Positions 46,307 to 54,375 of a DNA stretch of 64,000 nucleotides are shown here, piece after piece. Within the stretch, counting starts at the first letter, position 1; every line of letters begins with the position of its first letter. This stretch comes from Streptomyces sp. V2I9 (GTDB lineage Bacteria > Actinomycetota > Actinomycetes > Streptomycetales > Streptomycetaceae). The notes under the pieces were generated by a model, which did no database searches, was not told the origin of the DNA, and saw nothing but the letters and a program-made list of their open reading frames with translations. The translations under genes and the position numbers were made by a program. Location of the stretch: the NCBI RefSeq assembly GCF_030817475.1, contig NZ_JAUSZJ010000002.1, forward strand, positions 5,532,626 to 5,596,625, given 5' to 3'.

Positions 46307-46615
46307 GTGTCTGCGCGGCCATGTCCGGGGCGACGAATGTTGATGGATTGCCTGGAGTGGCCCGTGGGCACCGTGTCGACGGCCGTCGGTACCTGCCCAT
46401 CCTCTCCAGCGGCGCAGTGCCCCTTGCGGACCACGATTGGTCGGGTGCTGGCAACTGCCGCTGGTGACGCCCTCGACCGGGCGGTCGACGTCTTGCCGGC
46501 GGACCCCGACTGGCGGCATGAGGCTGCCGGGGACAGGGTCGTACCGCGCCGAGGGATTGCCGTCGACGGCAAGGCGCTGAAGGGCTCGGCCCGCCTGACC
46601 GCCACCCACAGGTAG
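46307..46615 (+). pseudogene. ISAs1-type transposase fragment
   Basis: A short frame ending 'RRGIAVDGKALKGSARLTAT' matches the 'AVDGKxxRGS' segment of ISAs1/H-repeat transposases, preceded by 'IGRVLATAAGDALDRAVDV'. The rest of the enzyme is absent. Inactive relic. Confidence 0.5.
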
Positions 46616-46760
46616 CTGTTCTCCACGATGACCCATGCCATGCCGTCATTCTCGCCCAGCCGGAGGCCGGCGTGATGGGCTTCTGCCGGTACAGCGCGAG
46701 ATCTGGGTGCCCCTGCTCTAAGAAGTCATCTCATTTGGGTGACTCGGTATTCTGTGAGTC

Positions 46761-47120
46761 ATGGTGGGGATCGTTGAACGGCTGGTGCCGGACGAGATGT
46801 GGGAGCTGTTCCAGCGAGTCGTGCCGGTGGCGCCGTCGCGGCCGCAGGGGGGAGGCCGGCGTCGGCACGGTGACCGGGAAGTGCTGGCCGCGATCGTCTT
46901 CGTGGCCACGTCGGGTTGTACCTGGCAGCAGCTGCCGTCGGCCTCGTTCGGCCCTTCCGGAGCGACCGCCCACCGGCGGTTCTCGGAGTGGTCGAAGGCC
47001 AGGGTGTGGGCCAAGCTCCACCGCCTGGTCCTCGACGAACTCGGCGCCCGCGGCGAGCTGGACTGGTCGCGGTGCGCGATCGACTCGGTGAACATGCGGG
47101 CCCTGAAAAGGAGGACCTGA
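46761..47120 (+). CDS. IS5-family transposase, N-terminal frame (orfA)
   Basis: 119 residues: 'LVPDEMWELFQRVVPVAPSR', then 'WQQLPSASFGPSGATAHRRF', then 'RCAIDSVNMRALK', the first DDE aspartate being in 'AIDS'. It ends at TGA 47118-47120 just after CTGAAAAGGAGG. The -1 frame continues smoothly into orfB. Confidence 0.8.
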   Translation: MVGIVERLVPDEMWELFQRVVPVAPSRPQGGGRRRHGDREVLAAIVFVATSGCTWQQLPSASFGPSGATAHRRFSEWSKARVWAKLHRLVLDELGARGELDWSRCAIDSVNMRALKRRT

Positions 47121-47569
47121 CAGGCCCGAATCCTGTCGACCGGGGCAAGTACGGCTCGAAGATCCACCTGATCACGGAACGGTCGGGTCTGCCCATATCC
47201 GTCGGCATTTCCGGGGCCAACCTGCACGACAGCCAGGCCCTCATCCCGCTCGTGAAGGGCATCCCGCCGATCCGCTCGCGCCGCGGCCGACGACGGCGCA
47301 AGCCCGGCAAACTCCACGCCGACAAGAGCTACGACTACGCCCACCTGCGGCGATGGTTACGCAAGCGCGGCATCACCCACCGCATCGCCCGCAAGGGAGT
47401 CGAGTCCTCGCAACGGCTGGGCCGCCATCGCTGGACCGTGGAACGGACCATGGCCTGGCTCGCCGGCTGCCGCCGCCTCCACCGACGCTACGAACGCAAG
47501 GCCGACCACTTCCTCGCCTTCACCAGCATCGTCTGCACCCTCATCTGCTACCGACGACTCACCAAATGA
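47105..47569 (+). CDS. IS5-family transposase, C-terminal frame (orfB)
   Basis: It continues in the -1 frame from about 47105: 'LTGPNPVDRGKYGSKIHLIT', 'GISGANLHDSQALIPLV', 'LHADKSYDYAHLRRWLRKRG' (second Asp) and 'RWTVERTMAWLAGCRRLHRR' (Glu). Joined to orfA it forms one complete DDE transposase of about 269 residues. Either programmed -1 frameshifting near AAAAGGAGG or a one-base loss explains the split. Confidence 0.78.
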   Translation, partial: EKEDLTGPNPVDRGKYGSKIHLITERSGLPISVGISGANLHDSQALIPLVKGIPPIRSRRGRRRRKPGKLHADKSYDYAHLRRWLRKRGITHRIARKGVESSQRLGRHRWTVERTMAWLAGCRRLHRRYERKADHFLAFTSIVCTLICYRRLTK

Positions 47570-47746
47570 GATGACTTCTAAAAGGGCTTCCGCTCGGGTG
47601 CGGGGTGTCGTCGGCTGGCGGGCATGGCGTTTGATAGCGGTCGGCCAGATGGTGCGGCGCTTGACGTGTGCCCCCCGCGTCCGGTGCTGGCGGGGACGGA
47701 CCCGCTGGGTGAGCTGGCGTTGGCCACTCGTTCGCGGCTGTCAGCC

Positions 47747-47766
47747 GTGACGCTCGTTTGACGCTC
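47747..47766 (+). repeat. GTGACGCTCG-TTTGACGCTC repeat, copy 2
   Basis: Same double TGACGCTC unit as at 27725, placed about 85 bases before att-like copy 2. Confidence 0.45.
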
Positions 47767-47849
47767 CGGGTACCCAAGGACAGGACGACGAGCTGAGAAA
47801 CGGCCTCTGACCTGGGCTTTTTCATCACGTGCTCAGGTCGACATCTTTT

Positions 47850-47910
47850 CGATGACGCATCATGTGGAGTGCGTGGCGATCCTTGAGCCGGTGGCAAAGG
47901 GCGCCTGACC
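47850..47910 (+). repeat. Attachment-site-like repeat, copy 2
   Basis: It encodes 'FSMTHHVECVAILEPVAKGA' and a stop, nearly the same as the real methyltransferase C-terminus, with most differences at third codon positions. No upstream gene body is present. Confidence 0.65.
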
Positions 47911-48085
47911 TGTGGTTTTCTTGGGCTGCTCAGGTACGTCGAGGTGTGCCCGACCTGTTTCCCTCAGTCCACCGCGTGGAGCATGATGCAAGCTCCCGCC
48001 ATATGTCTCACCTGCGGCTTCGCAGCGGGGCGCGAGTCGAGAGCGCTCTGCCTCAACTTCGTGAGGGGCGGTTTAGGGAAATGTC

Positions 48086-48105
48086 TTGACGCTCGTTCGA
48101 CGCTG
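48086..48105 (+). repeat. TTGACGCTCG-TTCGACGCTG repeat, copy 3
   Basis: Third TGACGCTCG double unit, about 175 bases after the stop codon of att-like copy 2. Copy 1 lies about 155 bases after the native stop codon. Confidence 0.45.
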
Positions 48106-48233
48106 ATTCTGACGGAGCATGATGCGGTCGTCCTGGGTCAGATGGCGCGGGTCAATCGGCTTGTTGGGCTCAAGCCCTCCCGGCGCCTCGGAAATGGCCT
48201 TTGACCTGCTGGTTTCTTCACCGGTCGCATTCG

Positions 48234-48300
48234 AATATCTTCCCGATGGGCGCACGTGGGGTGCGTGGAGATTTTGGAGCCCGCCGACAAGGAAGGTGCT
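48234..48300 (+). repeat. Attachment-site-like repeat, copy 3 (degenerate)
   Basis: TCTTCCCGATGG and then, one frame over, 'AHVGCVEILEPADKEGA': recognisable as another methyltransferase 3' end with a frameshift. Confidence 0.45.
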
Positions 48301-48380
48301 GAAGTGCGGTTTTCTCGGACTGCTCTGATGCGGTGCGGCGGGGTGTGCTCGGCCTGTGTCCCGAAGCGCACCATGAGCCC

Positions 48381-49253
48381 TTTCCAACCTGACGGTGTGC
48401 GCCGGTGGTTGGCGGGATATGCGAAGCGGTGAAGCTCCTGGTAGACGGGTTCACGACCAAGATCACCCGTGCCGACCAGGAGCTTCGCGTGCTTGTCTAC
48501 CCATCGGCGATCGATCTGTCCAGTGGCCATCTGCGCCACCTCGCCGGGCACCTGGCTGCGCGTCGTCGTGAGATCGGCACCCGGTGGCGGCGCATCACGC
48601 CGGGCCGCCAGGCCCTCCTGGTTCTGGCGCATCTGCGCTGCGGTGACACCTACGCCCAGCTTGCCGCCGGGTTCGGCATCGGGGTCGCGACGGTCTACCG
48701 CTATGTCCGCGAGGCGATAGAAGTCCTGGCCACGCTCGCTCCCAGCCTGGCCCAGGTCATGCGGACCGCGAGCCGCCCGGCCTTTGTGATCCTCGACGGC
48801 ACCCTGCTGCCGATCGACCGAATCGCCGCCGACACCCCGTACTACTCCGGCAAACACAAACGTCACGGCATGAACGTCCAGGTTCTCACCGACCCGTTCG
48901 GCCGCCTGCTGTGGGCTTCGCCCGCGCTGCCCGGCTCCACCCACGACCTGACTGCGGCCCGCACTCACGGGATCGTCGAAGCTCTCGCCGCTGCTGAACT
49001 CAAGTGCTGGGCGGACAAGGCATACCAAGGTGCCGGCTGCCCGGTCCGGGTGCCCTTCCGCGGCCGTCGCCTCAAGCGGTGGCAGCGCCGGCACAACAGC
49101 ACGCACGCCAAGATCCGCTGCCGCGGCGAGCAGGCCATGGCCGCCCTGAAGGGCTGGCGACTGCTACGGAAGCTCCGCTGCAGCACGAACCGGATCACCG
49201 ACGTGGTGAAGGCCGTCCTCGTCCTTCACCACGCGACAGCGTGAGGTTGGAAA
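48381..49253 (+). mobile_element. IS5-family element (second), about 873 bp
   Basis: Imperfect terminal inverted repeats: left TTTCCAACCTGACGGTGT at 48381-48398, right the complement of 49236-49253, about 16 of 20 matching. The stop codon of the transposase lies in the right repeat. The target duplication is not clear. Confidence 0.7.
48429..49244 (+). CDS. IS5-family transposase (HTH + DDE_Tnp_4)
   Basis: 271 residues from GTG 48429. A helix-turn-helix region 'LRCGDTYAQLAAGFGIGVAT' precedes the catalytic domain with 'FVILDGTLLPIDRI' (first Asp), 'LPGSTHDLTAARTHGI' (second Asp), 'WADKAYQGAG' and 'CRGEQAMAALKGWRLL' (Glu). Reading frame uninterrupted, so it may be active. Confidence 0.85.
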   Translation: MKLLVDGFTTKITRADQELRVLVYPSAIDLSSGHLRHLAGHLAARRREIGTRWRRITPGRQALLVLAHLRCGDTYAQLAAGFGIGVATVYRYVREAIEVLATLAPSLAQVMRTASRPAFVILDGTLLPIDRIAADTPYYSGKHKRHGMNVQVLTDPFGRLLWASPALPGSTHDLTAARTHGIVEALAAAELKCWADKAYQGAGCPVRVPFRGRRLKRWQRRHNSTHAKIRCRGEQAMAALKGWRLLRKLRCSTNRITDVVKAVLVLHHATA

Positions 49254-49342
49254 ATCCTCACTAGTACTCCAGCTGTAGATCGTGATCTTGCTGTTCGGGC
49301 CGACGCGGAGACGGGTGCGGCCACCGTTGATCATCGCGAGTT

Positions 49343-50656
49343 GTGTGGACTTACGAAGAGACGGTGGCCGCAGGTCACAACATAGATCCCGGCCGTTGGC
49401 GGGAGGCGTTCGAAGTGGCCATGGGGCGGATCGCTGGCCGATTCGCACGGGTCGAACCCCGTCGGCGGGCCTGCCGGTTGGTGCTCGGGCTGCTGTCGGA
49501 CCTGCCGCGCAAGAACTGCTGGACGATCGTCGAGTGGGCAGGGGAGTCCACTCCCGACGGCATGCAGCATCTGCTCAGCCGGGCCAAGTGGGACGCGGAC
49601 GCGGTACGTGACGACTTGCGCGACTACGTGGTGGAGCACCTGCACGACGAGCGGGCGGTGCTGGTGGTCGACGAGACGGGCGACGTCAAGAAGGGCACCG
49701 GCACGGTCGGCGTGCAGCGTCAGTACACGGGCACTGCTGGGAGGATCGAGAATGCCCAGGTAGCTGTCTACCTGGTCTACGCCGGTGTGCGCGGGCATGC
49801 CGCGGTGGACCGGGAGTTGTACGTCCCGCGCTCCTGGACCGCTGACCCCGACCGCTGCCGCGCCGCAGGGCTCAGCGAGGAGACCGCTTTCGCCACCAAA
49901 CCGGACCTGGCTGCACGCATGGTCGCCCGGTTCCTGGACGCCGGCTACCAGGCCGCGTGGGTTGCGGGAGATGAGGTCTACGGCGGTAACCCGAAGCTAC
50001 GCACGGTGCTGGAGGAACGCGGCGCTGGCTATGTCCTCGCGGTGGCCCGCTCGCATGAAGCCGTTACTGGGGCCGGCAAACTCCGCGCAGACACCCTGGC
50101 CAGGAAGATCCCCAAGAGGGCCTGGCAGAAGCTGTCCGCCGGAGCCGGAGCGAAGGGCTACCGTTTCTACGACTGGGCCGCCATCGACCTCGCCGACCCC
50201 CGGCCCGGAAGCCGTCAGCTGCTGATCCGCCGCAACCGCAGCAGCGGCGAACTCGCCTACTACCGCTGTTACGCGCCCGAACCAGTGCCGCTGGCCGAGC
50301 TGGTGCGAGTGGCTGGATCGAGGTGGCGGGTGGAGGAGTTCTTCCAGTCCGGAAAGGGACTGGCCGCCCTGGACGAGCACCAGGTCCGCCGCTACGCGTC
50401 CTGGTCCCGCTGGGTCACCCTCGCCATGCTTGCCCACGCCTTCCTCGCCGTCCTGCGAGCCGATGAGCACGCCCGCCAGCCGGCACCGAACAACCTCATA
50501 TCGCTGAGCTGCAACGAGATCCAGCGTCTGTTCATCACTCTCGTCGTCCGCCCCGTCCACGACGCCTCCCATCGGCTCGACTGGTCCGACTGGCGACGTC
50601 ACCACCAGGCCCGATCCCGGGCCATCCACTACAGGCGCCAAGCAGCGCAGGCATGA
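49343..50656 (+). CDS. IS701-family transposase
   Basis: 437 residues from GTG 49343. DDE catalytic features: 'AVLVVDETGDVKKG' (first Asp), 'WVAGDEVYGGNPKLR' (second Asp) and 'GSRWRVEEFFQSGKGLAALD' (Glu). The middle 'RQYTGTAGRIENAQVAVYLV' and 'RELYVPRSWTADPDRC' are typical of IS701. Intact frame. Confidence 0.92.
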   Translation: MWTYEETVAAGHNIDPGRWREAFEVAMGRIAGRFARVEPRRRACRLVLGLLSDLPRKNCWTIVEWAGESTPDGMQHLLSRAKWDADAVRDDLRDYVVEHLHDERAVLVVDETGDVKKGTGTVGVQRQYTGTAGRIENAQVAVYLVYAGVRGHAAVDRELYVPRSWTADPDRCRAAGLSEETAFATKPDLAARMVARFLDAGYQAAWVAGDEVYGGNPKLRTVLEERGAGYVLAVARSHEAVTGAGKLRADTLARKIPKRAWQKLSAGAGAKGYRFYDWAAIDLADPRPGSRQLLIRRNRSSGELAYYRCYAPEPVPLAELVRVAGSRWRVEEFFQSGKGLAALDEHQVRRYASWSRWVTLAMLAHAFLAVLRADEHARQPAPNNLISLSCNEIQRLFITLVVRPVHDASHRLDWSDWRRHHQARSRAIHYRRQAAQA

Positions 50657-50728
50657 GGACGACGATCTACAGCCGCTAGGATCTCTGCGGATTCGATGGC
50701 CCCGCTGATCGACGTGGAGGATGCCTCA

Positions 50729-51286
50729 GTGCTGACGTATGACGAGCTCGTCAGCTGGGCGGGAGCCGAGAACGTCGGACGAGCCGACCCAGGCGCCCTG
50801 GCACCTTGGCTGATCGCGGATGATCAAAAGGCGATCCTGGCGGATGTCGGAGTTCCCGTAGCTCATCAGCTGATCGAATACCCTGCCCTGCAACCCGAGG
50901 CCGCACCTCAGCTCGCCACGAATGACGGTCGACGGCTCTACCAACTGACTGCGAACCATCACCGCAACCTGGTTCCTGGCCTCCTGTGGGCATTCGGAGT
51001 CGAGCCGAGAACCGGCACCGTGTACTACGTCCTGCCTGGCGGTGAGCCGTGGTTCGCCAACTCCAGCGTCGAACTGTGGCTCAAGTGCCTACACCACTAC
51101 GGGTTGAACCTGACCCAATCCAACATCCTCGACATAGGCGACGAGTTGGAGGAACAGGAAGAAGGAGCGGCTCTGGCCTACTTTCACCGGGTCGCCGCCG
51201 AGGTCAAGGAGATCGACCCGGCCGCCTTCGATGGGCCGTCGTCACATCTGATCTGGCCCGAGATACTTGAACTGTGGTACTGGTGA
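50729..51286 (+). CDS. SUKH-4 family immunity protein carried by the IS701 element
   Basis: The start at GTG 50729 is preferred because GGAGG lies eight bases before it; ATG 50696 is the longer alternative. About 185 residues: 'LTYDELVSWAGAENVGRADP', 'GDEL'-type acidic linker, 'GEPWFANSSVELWLKCLHHY' and a terminal 'WPEILELWYW', as in SUKH-4 proteins that protect against toxin tips. It lies between an internal relic end and the true right end of the element, so it moves with the transposase. No toxin gene is beside it. Confidence 0.78.
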   Translation: MLTYDELVSWAGAENVGRADPGALAPWLIADDQKAILADVGVPVAHQLIEYPALQPEAAPQLATNDGRRLYQLTANHHRNLVPGLLWAFGVEPRTGTVYYVLPGGEPWFANSSVELWLKCLHHYGLNLTQSNILDIGDELEEQEEGAALAYFHRVAAEVKEIDPAAFDGPSSHLIWPEILELWYW

Positions 51287-51497
51287 TCGGTCAACTGGAC
51301 TGCTCCGCAGAGGCAACACAAGGCACCCCAAGTCACACAGGTCACGATCTACAGCTGGAGTACTAGGATCGTGCCGACTGGCCGCCGGGCACGCAGCCGC
51401 CCAGGGGCGAAGCAATGGAAATTGTGTGGGGGCATCAGCATAGGGGGGCGCGGTCGGCGACGCTACGCCGAACACCCGTGGCCACGGTCCAACACCG

Positions 51498-53483
51498 CTA
51501 CTGACGGGAAGCGACCATCTTCACACCGGCTTGCCGCAGCAAACGTCCTGTTGCCGCCAGACTCACCACCACGCCCACCAGCACGCACGCCGCCGTGAGT
51601 GTCGCCAGCATTCCCCATTCCACGCTCAGAGGGGCTTCACCGCCGAACACCTCCAGTGCTCCCTGGTAGGCCCGTGCTCCCACGGCGACCACGCCAGCCG
51701 CGACCAGTACGCCCAGAACGGAGGTGGACAGCGCCTCCCACAGCGCCATGCGTCGCACCTGCGCCACGCTGATGCCGAGCATCCGCATGCCCGCGATCTC
51801 GCCCCCGCGCCTGCTGTACGACATCACCAGCGTGCCCGCTACGGCGATCAGCGCGTACAGCGACGAGGGCACCGTCAGCACCCCTAGTACCAGCTTGTTA
51901 AGCCGGTCCTGGTCGGTCGCCCTTTCGCCGAACCACTCGCCGGACGGCACCACCCGTACCCGCTCGGCGCCCACCCGCGCGGTCAGTTCGGCGGCCACCG
52001 CCCCCGGTGAGTCCAGGGCCTTCCCGTTGAGTAGTACGGAAGCGCGCGACGGGGCCGCCGCCGCGCCCGCCGCGCCGCTCGGCAGGAGCACCGGCGGCAC
52101 GGCCGACCCGCCTTCCAGTACCGCCGCGACCCGGGCCTGGACCGGCCGGCCGCCGAAGACCCCGTAGGTCACCTCCGATCCCGCGCGGTGCCCGTACCAG
52201 TCGGCGAACTCCCGTGACACGGCGACCGTGCCCGGTCGCAGCGGGGCGAGCGATCCGTCCACCACGGAGATCCGGTGCGTAAGGGCCAGAGTTGCCGGGT
52301 CCGCGACCGCCGCCTGTTCCTTCCACACCGAGTGTGGTCCGGCCACGGCCACCTCCAGCTCGGCGGGCGCCGAGACGGCCGCCACCCTCGGGTCGGCCCG
52401 CAGCGCCTTGAAGACGTCCGCGCTCAGAGCGTCGCCCCGAGTCGGCTCCACAACGAGTTGCGCGACCGTGCGCGCCCGGTCGTCCGCCTCGGTCGCCGCT
52501 CCGGTGGTAGACAGCACCGTCGTGAACGCACCGACTACGGCGAGGATCGCCAGAACCGGCCCCACAAGGGACGCCGTGCGGCGCCGCGACGTGCGCACCG
52601 ACTCCGCGGCCAGCCGCCCGGCCACCGGATCGGCCCAGCGGAGGGGCAGCGCCATCAGCCGCAGAAGTGGCGGGAGATACACCGGGCCCAGCAGCGTGGC
52701 GGCCACGGCCAGCGCCATCGTGCCGAACAGCGCCAGCGGAGTCGCCGCCTCGGCCCCGGCGCCGGGTGCCAGCGCCACCATCACCACACCGGTCGCCAGC
52801 GTCAGCAAGCCCGTCACCCAGCGCCCCGCCGTCATGGTCCTGGCGTCCAGGTCCGCCTCGCGCAGCGCCTCCGACGGGCGCACCCGGGAGGCGCGGCGAG
52901 ATGCGGCCAGCGTTCCCAGGACGGCCATGAACAGTCCGCTGCCCGCAGCGAACAGGAGCGGCCCGAACAACGGTCCCGGTCGCAAATCAACCGGTGCCAG
53001 GCCCGTGCCGTTCAGCGCCCCCACGGCGATGGGAGCGGCCACGGCGGCGACCGCGCATCCGCTGAGGACAGCCGGCACCGCCACCGCCAGCGACTCGCCG
53101 AGCACCATCCGGCGCACCTGCCCCCCGCCCGTGCCTATCAGGCGCAGCAACCCCATGTCGCGGCGCCGCAGGGCGATTCCGAACGCGCAGGTGCCAGCGA
53201 CAACGAACACCGTGACGAACGCGGACACCACGCCCGCCATCGCCAGCACGCTCTGCACCCCGCCCAGGTCCACGTCACCACTGGTCAGGGTGTGTGCCGT
53301 GCCTGTCCCGTCGGTCAGGGTCACCGAGGCGTTCCCGGCCTGCGGAGACGTGGGTACCGACCAGGTGGCCGCCAGCGCCGAGGCCGACATCCCGACGAGT
53401 GCCACGCCCAGGCTCAGCGCCACGAACGTACCGGCGAACAGGGCCCAGTAGTGCCGCACCGAGAGGAGCGAGATCCGCCACAT
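51498..53483 (-). CDS. FtsX/MacB-like ABC transporter permease
   Basis: 661 residues from ATG 53483 (GTG 53486 possible). The first helix 'YWALFAGTFVALSLGVALVG' is followed by an extracytoplasmic domain, a block of FtsX helices, a second large extracytoplasmic domain and a final FtsX block with 'YSRRGGEIAGMRMLGISVAQ' and 'GVLVAAGVVAVGARAY'. This two-FtsX layout (about ten helices) is typical of actinobacterial antimicrobial-peptide exporters or detoxifiers. It overlaps the ATPase gene at GTGATG, so the two are coupled. Confidence 0.88.
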   Translation of the reverse strand: MWRISLLSVRHYWALFAGTFVALSLGVALVGMSASALAATWSVPTSPQAGNASVTLTDGTGTAHTLTSGDVDLGGVQSVLAMAGVVSAFVTVFVVAGTCAFGIALRRRDMGLLRLIGTGGGQVRRMVLGESLAVAVPAVLSGCAVAAVAAPIAVGALNGTGLAPVDLRPGPLFGPLLFAAGSGLFMAVLGTLAASRRASRVRPSEALREADLDARTMTAGRWVTGLLTLATGVVMVALAPGAGAEAATPLALFGTMALAVAATLLGPVYLPPLLRLMALPLRWADPVAGRLAAESVRTSRRRTASLVGPVLAILAVVGAFTTVLSTTGAATEADDRARTVAQLVVEPTRGDALSADVFKALRADPRVAAVSAPAELEVAVAGPHSVWKEQAAVADPATLALTHRISVVDGSLAPLRPGTVAVSREFADWYGHRAGSEVTYGVFGGRPVQARVAAVLEGGSAVPPVLLPSGAAGAAAAPSRASVLLNGKALDSPGAVAAELTARVGAERVRVVPSGEWFGERATDQDRLNKLVLGVLTVPSSLYALIAVAGTLVMSYSRRGGEIAGMRMLGISVAQVRRMALWEALSTSVLGVLVAAGVVAVGARAYQGALEVFGGEAPLSVEWGMLATLTAACVLVGVVVSLAATGRLLRQAGVKMVASRQ

Positions 53484-54229
53484 CACCGCTCCCACTCGCT
53501 CAGTCGGCGGGCGACGGCGTCCGCCGTCGGGTGGTCGAGCCGCCCGACGACCCTGCCGTCCGAGAAGAACACCACCCGGTCCGCACACGCCGCCACCGCA
53601 GGATCGTGGGTCACCATGACCACCGTGCGCCCCGCCCGGTCCACCACGGCGCGCAGCAGGTCCATGACCTGCCGGCCGCTGCTCCGGTCCAGGGAGCCAG
53701 TCGGTTCGTCGGCGAAGACGATCTCCGGTTCGGCCACCAGGGTCCGGGCGATCGCCACCCGCTGCTGCTGTCCGCCGGAGAGCTGCGCGGGCCGCCGGTC
53801 GGCCTTGTCCGCCAGACCCACCTCGCGCAGCGCCTCCATGACCCGGGCCCGCTTGACCGACCGCCGCCGCAGGCGCAGCGGCAGCGCCACGTTCTCATAC
53901 GCGTTCAGCATCGGCAGCAGGTTGAACTGCTGGAATACAAAGCCGATTCGGCTACGGCGCAACACTGTGAGTTCCCGCTCGGTGCAGGCAGCGAGGTCGG
54001 TGTCCCCGAGCAGGATCTTGCCGCTGTCGGGTTTGTCCAGTCCGGCGGTGCAGTTCAGCAGCGTCGTCTTGCCGGAGCCGGACGGTCCCATCACGGCGGT
54101 CAGCGCCCGGTGCGCAATGCCCAGGCTGACCTCGCGCAGGACCGGGACGCGCCCCGCGGGCCCCGGGTAGCTCTTGGAGACGGCGGACAGTTGGACAGCT
54201 GGGAGTTGGGTGTCGGTGAGCAGTGACAT
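53483..54229 (-). CDS. ABC transporter ATP-binding protein of FtsX-type exporter
   Basis: 248 residues from ATG 54229. Walker A 'GPSGSGKTTLLNC', Q-loop 'FVFQQFNLLP', signature 'LSGGQQQR', Walker B 'IVFADEPT' and H-loop 'VTHDP' are all intact. It pairs with the downstream permease. Divergent from the kinase/regulator genes, the classic arrangement for peptide-sensing detoxification modules. Confidence 0.92.
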   Translation of the reverse strand: MSLLTDTQLPAVQLSAVSKSYPGPAGRVPVLREVSLGIAHRALTAVMGPSGSGKTTLLNCTAGLDKPDSGKILLGDTDLAACTERELTVLRRSRIGFVFQQFNLLPMLNAYENVALPLRLRRRSVKRARVMEALREVGLADKADRRPAQLSGGQQQRVAIARTLVAEPEIVFADEPTGSLDRSSGRQVMDLLRAVVDRAGRTVVMVTHDPAVAACADRVVFFSDGRVVGRLDHPTADAVARRLSEWER

Positions 54230-54290
54230 GTTTCCAGTCCAGCAGAGCGGACTGCCCGGGGCAGTGGGCCTGCAAGGAGTCCCAGAGGGC

Positions 54291-54300
54291 GGGTTTTCCC
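54291..54300 (-). promoter_or_regulatory. GGGAAAACCC motif, copy 1 (between ABC exporter and kinase genes)
   Basis: GGGTTTTCCC on the + strand, 61 bases before the ABC ATPase start. It is also about 43 bases before the transcription start expected for the kinase gene from TAGAGT at 54327-54332. Flanks GGC...TACC match the other copies. Confidence 0.5.
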
Positions 54301-54375
54301 TACCAGCGGGGGAGGCCGCCGGGCGGTTAGAGTGGCGGCGGACCGCACGTGAACGGCCCCGGAGGGACACGCACC

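Larger units (their letters stand above)
46722..47578 (+). mobile_element. IS5-family element, 857 bp, with 17-bp perfect terminal inverted repeats and TAA target duplication
   Basis: Left end GAAGTCATCTCATTTGG (46722-46738) is the exact complement of 47562-47578. TAA flanks both sides (46719-46721 and 47579-47581), a three-base TNA duplication as in the IS1031/ISL2 groups. The internal reading frame is split (see the two transposase parts). Confidence 0.88.
47582..48380. other. Right end of island: gene-free region holding two copies of the methyltransferase 3' end
   Basis: About 800 bases without a gene. It contains att-like copies 2 and 3 and two TGACGCTC double repeats, and its layout after copy 2 parallels that after the native gene end. 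GGCCT(C/T)TGACCTG precedes both copies (47806 and 48196), so a unit of about 385 bases may itself be duplicated. Confidence 0.5.
49265..51362 (+). mobile_element. IS701-family element with passenger gene, bounded by CTAG target duplications
   Basis: Bases 49261-49285 (CTAGTACTCCAGC...) and 51342-51366 are perfect complements over 25 bp. CTAG at 49261-49264 and 51363-51366 is the usual IS701-family target site. The element holds a transposase gene and a SUKH-4 immunity gene. A partial internal end (ACGATCTACAGC at 50662-50673, then GCTAGGATC) sits between them, as if the original end was superseded by an outer one. Confidence 0.82.

Noticed and set aside
28000..51000. CRISPR array
   Set aside because: The repeats present are inverted IS ends, LamG/RHS coding repeats and att-like copies; none show regular spacer-repeat spacing.
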